Part shown: piece by piece, positions 5,247 through 7,248 of the stretch | Layout of the letters: the number at the start of each line of letters is the position of its first letter | How positions within the stretch are numbered: the first letter of the stretch is position 1 | Assembly (NCBI GenBank): GCA_905236145.1 | Contig: CAJOOE010000087.1 | Location: forward strand, 1-7,248 | DNA from: an uncultured Selenomonadaceae bacterium | GTDB taxonomy: Bacteria; Bacillota; Negativicutes; Selenomonadales; Selenomonadaceae | Direction of reading: 5' to 3' | Length of the DNA: 7,248 bases | Notes under the pieces: generated by a model | Database searches by the model: none | What the model was told of the DNA's origin: nothing | The model's input: the letters and a program-made list of their open reading frames with translations, nothing else | Translations under genes and position numbers: made by a program

Positions 5247-6391
5247 TTGAAAAGATTTGTAAACTTAATCGAGAGAATGTATAACGAAAGATATTCTGTC
5301 GTTACGCAAAAAATTTTATCGGAAAAAATTCCGATTGCTATTTTCAGTTTGGCGGCTCCGGAGGTTGCGACAAAACAAATTGAAAATTTTCAAAGTCAAG
5401 GTGCAAATGTTTCCGTTCTTTTGACGAGTGCCCCCCCCCTGTGGACATTTCCGAAAATGTAAAAGTCGTCAACATAAACGACGCGGAAAAACTTCACCCG
5501 CGTCCGGAATATATTTTCACAGCCGGCATGATTGAGGCACGGCTCGCAAAAAAACTTATGCCGGACTGCACGGTAATTTTCTTGGGAAATGCCGAGACGG
5601 ACAAAGCTTATGATATGTTTATGACGCATTTGGGAGAACTTCAAAAGTGTTATGAATCGCTGATTGACGAAGAATCGAAGAAAACTTTTTGCGGCTATTG
5701 GCTCGGAAATGTTTCAAACAAATTGAGCGAAATTGTCTATGCAAAAACTCCTCACTACATGACGGCGGGATTTTTCCCGGAACCCGGTGCGATCGTCTTT
5801 GATGTCGGGGTTTGCGACGGAGGAACGACGGCGATTTATTCGGATATGGGCTATAAAGTTTACGGTTTTGAGCCGGACAAAGCAAATTACAAACTTTCAA
5901 AAAAAGTTGCCGAAAAACACAAATTCATTCTTGAAAATATCGGATTCGGCTCTTACAAACACACGGCAAATTTTTCGCATTTTGAAGGATCGATGATCGG
6001 GTCGAGTAAATTGGATAAAAACGGCACGGAAACGGTTGAAATTACGACGATTGATTCATACGTCCGCGAAAATAAAATTCCCCGTGTCGATTTGATAAAA
6101 TTTGACACGGAGGGAGCGGAGCTTGACATTTTGAAAGGTGCCGCCGCGACAATCGCCCGGTGGAAACCGATGCTTGCCTTGAGTGCTTATCACAAGTGGG
6201 ACGATTTTTGGACACTTATGAATTTCCTGAAGTCGATTCGTCCGGATTATGAATTTGCCCTGCGTCAATATCGAAGTTCACGAGAGGACAATTCCTATCA
6301 ATTTAACGACGAGAGCGAAGAATTTTTAAATTCTCTCGGCTTGGATCCTTATGCCACCTGGTTCGGCGAGTGTGTCATTCACGCAAGATAA
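5247..6391 (+). CDS. FkbM-family SAM-dependent methyltransferase, frame broken at a C9 run
   Basis: FkbM-type enzymes transfer a methyl group from SAM, usually to a hydroxyl of a sugar or polyketide. The 5' part runs from a TTG at 5247 (AAGGGAAG at 5232-5239, spacer 7 nt) with MKRFVNLIERMYNERYSV and a Rossmann-like IPIAIFSLAAPEVATKQ. After the C run at 5431-5439 it meets a stop at 5460-5462. The downstream frame carries the rest: SAM motif I VFDVGVCDGGTT (codons from 5795), the acidic loop YGFEPD (from 5861) and the FkbM signature LIKFDTEGAELDILKG (from 6095). The GTG at 5441 has no ribosome binding site, so independent initiation there is unlikely. With ten C the product would be 381 residues, with seven C 380. 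As it stands only a 71-residue fragment lacking the catalytic domain is predicted. Methyltransferase family: confident. Substrate: unknown; pairing with a FliB-like gene suggests a surface target. Confidence 0.85.
5431..5439 (+). repeat. C9 homopolymer inside the FkbM gene
   Basis: Nine consecutive C inside codons for Ala-Pro-Pro. It is by far the longest G/C homopolymer in the window, where runs beyond four or five are otherwise absent, and it coincides exactly with the frame break. Lengths 7 or 10 keep the gene open; 8 or 9 close it. This is the layout of a slipped-strand contingency tract, but a wrong homopolymer count in the assembly would look identical. Confidence 0.9.
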
Positions 6392-6392
6392 A

Positions 6393-6415
6393 TCGGAACG
6401 GCTCCGAAACTTTTT
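6393..6415 (+). terminator. Possible weak terminator after the FkbM gene
   Basis: Two nt after the FkbM stop codon, a short stem TCGGA/TCCGA (6393-6397 with 6403-6407, loop of 5) is followed by AAC and five T (6411-6415). The stem is only 5 bp, so efficiency would be low. It is the only candidate for this transcript before the opposing AGCS terminator. Confidence 0.3.
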
Positions 6416-6518
6416 CATATTTAATTTTCCCCGTCCGGAAGAAAAAATTTTGTCTTATCCGACAGATGTTTTTCGGCGTTCAACTTATTTTTGCAATTTG
6501 CCGAAAAAATTTCCGGAC

Positions 6519-6549
6519 AAAAAACGCCTTCCAAAAATTCGGAAGGCGT
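6519..6549 (-). terminator. Intrinsic terminator after the AGCS symporter gene
   Basis: On the minus strand a 9-bp GC-rich stem (ACGCCTTCC / GGAAGGCGT, 6541-6549 with 6524-6532) with an 8-nt loop leads into six U (6519-6524; the first overlaps the stem). It lies 18 nt after the symporter stop. On the plus strand no T run follows, so it acts for the minus-strand gene. Confidence 0.85.
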
Positions 6550-6567
6550 CGGGCAAAATTTCTTTCG

Positions 6568-7248
6568 TCAACCCGGATAATCTGTTTTTATTTCGTTTCT
6601 TTCCTTTTCGATAACTTGTTTTTGGTAGTCAAAACATTCGCCGGCAATATCCTTGCTCAAAATCAAAAGGCAGAGCAAATTCGGAATTGCCATCAAGCCG
6701 TTTGCCGTGTCGGAAAAGTTCCAGACTATGTCCAAAGTTTGAGTCGCTCCGACGAAAGTTATGCAACTGAAAATTATTCTGTAAGCGTAAATCACAGCAC
6801 GATTTTCGATGAGATATTCCAAAGACTTTTCGCCGTAATATTCCCAGCCGAGAATGGTGGAAAATGCGAAGAGCGACAGACTTACCGAAACGATAACCCT
6901 TGCGGCATCGCCGAAAACGGTACCGAAAGCCAAAATTGTAAGTTGTGCACCGGAAATAAGTTTGCCGGTTTCCGGATCGGTCATGCCGAGCATACCGGAA
7001 CTTGAAATGACAAGACCGGTCAAAAAGCAGATAATCATTGTATCGAAAAATGTTCCGGTCATATTTACATAACCTTGCCGGGACGCATGATCCGTTCTTG
7101 CCGCCGCAGCAGCTATCGGAGCGGAACCCAAGCCCGCCTCATTCGAGAAAACGCCGCGAGCAACGCCCCAACGCATGGCGGTGAGCATTGAGGCAATTAT
7201 CGAGCCGCCCACGCCGCCGGCAACCGCTTCGGTGGAAAATGCCATTTG
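6568..7248 (-). CDS. Sodium/alanine(glycine) symporter, AGCS family, C-terminal part (5' end beyond the right edge)
   Basis: AGCS carriers import alanine or glycine together with Na+ (or H+) across the cytoplasmic membrane. The visible 226 codons carry the family signature RWGVARGVFSNEAGLGSAPI (about 26-45 of the fragment), then RQGYVNMTGTFFDTMIICFLTGL. A third conserved stretch is ILGWEYYGEKSLEYL, followed by WNFSDTANGLMAIPNLLCLL. Membrane segments are evident near 62-85, 100-130, 150-172 and 180-200, followed by a short charged tail ending DYPG. The reading frame is open through the right edge (CAA codon at 7246-7248), and the ATG at 7243-7245 falls inside the conserved core, so it is not the real start; about half the usual 450-500 residue protein is missing. 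It ends at a strong terminator and faces the FkbM gene tail to tail. Substrate specificity between Ala and Gly cannot be settled from this part. Confidence 0.95.
   Translation of the reverse strand, partial: QMAFSTEAVAGGVGGSIIASMLTAMRWGVARGVFSNEAGLGSAPIAAAAARTDHASRQGYVNMTGTFFDTMIICFLTGLVISSSGMLGMTDPETGKLISGAQLTILAFGTVFGDAARVIVSVSLSLFAFSTILGWEYYGEKSLEYLIENRAVIYAYRIIFSCITFVGATQTLDIVWNFSDTANGLMAIPNLLCLLILSKDIAGECFDYQKQVIEKERNEIKTDYPG

Noticed and set aside
5441..6391. FkbM gene starting independently at GTG 5441
   Set aside because: The bases before it are the C run, with no Shine-Dalgarno, and the first codons continue the upstream ORF's domain naturally; a frame break in one gene explains the data better.
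6433..6518. Inverted repeat GTCCGGAA (6433-6440) / TTCCGGAC (6511-6518)
   Set aside because: Only 8 bp with a loop of about 70 nt; no T run fits it and no second copy or target-site duplication suggests a mobile element.
1..7248. tRNA, rRNA, CRISPR, IS element, riboswitch
   Set aside because: Looked for on both strands by eye; no direct-repeat array, cloverleaf, transposase motif or conserved aptamer core was recognisable.

Overview
The window looks like a chromosomal segment of a low-to-mid-GC bacterium (roughly 45% GC by eye). The ribosomal proteins S12 and S7, EF-G, the single-PDZ RseP-type protease and Dxr all read like Bacillota versions. I lean towards a Negativicutes/Selenomonadales-like lineage, but from remembered family character, not from a search. 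Strong AGGAGG-type ribosome binding sites and frequent TTG/GTG starts fit this.

Layout. Bases 1-1410 (minus strand): the translation operon rpsL-rpsG-fusA, reading leftwards off the window, with a good sigma-70-type promoter at 1382-1410. Bases 1512-3828 (minus strand): a two-gene operon, dxr (MEP isoprenoid pathway) then rseP (site-2 protease), translationally coupled and closed by a clear intrinsic terminator at 1512-1539. Bases 3858-6391 (plus strand): a divergent accessory segment with a FliB-family (flagellin lysine-N-methylase-like) protein followed by an FkbM-family methyltransferase. Bases 6519-7248 (minus strand): the C-terminal part of an AGCS sodium/alanine-type symporter with its terminator; its 5' end lies beyond the right edge.

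The unusual part is the plus-strand pair. The FkbM gene is broken in frame exactly at a run of nine C (5431-5439). Adding one C, or removing two, rejoins an upstream ORF that has its own ribosome binding site to the methyltransferase core. This is what a phase-variable contingency gene looks like, and also what a homopolymer sequencing error looks like. The neighbouring FliB-like gene shows a second frame break near its 5' end. The conserved CX4CX3CC cysteine cluster lies in the main frame but upstream of any ATG/GTG/TTG in that frame, while a TTG start lies in another frame just upstream, next to a run of six A. Both breaks can be repaired by one extra base in a homopolymer.

The core genes on both sides are intact. 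If the FliB-like and FkbM genes work together, the likeliest theme is methylation of surface structures (flagellin and/or glycans), possibly switched on and off; this is inference. No RNA genes, CRISPR arrays, insertion sequences or attachment sites were seen.
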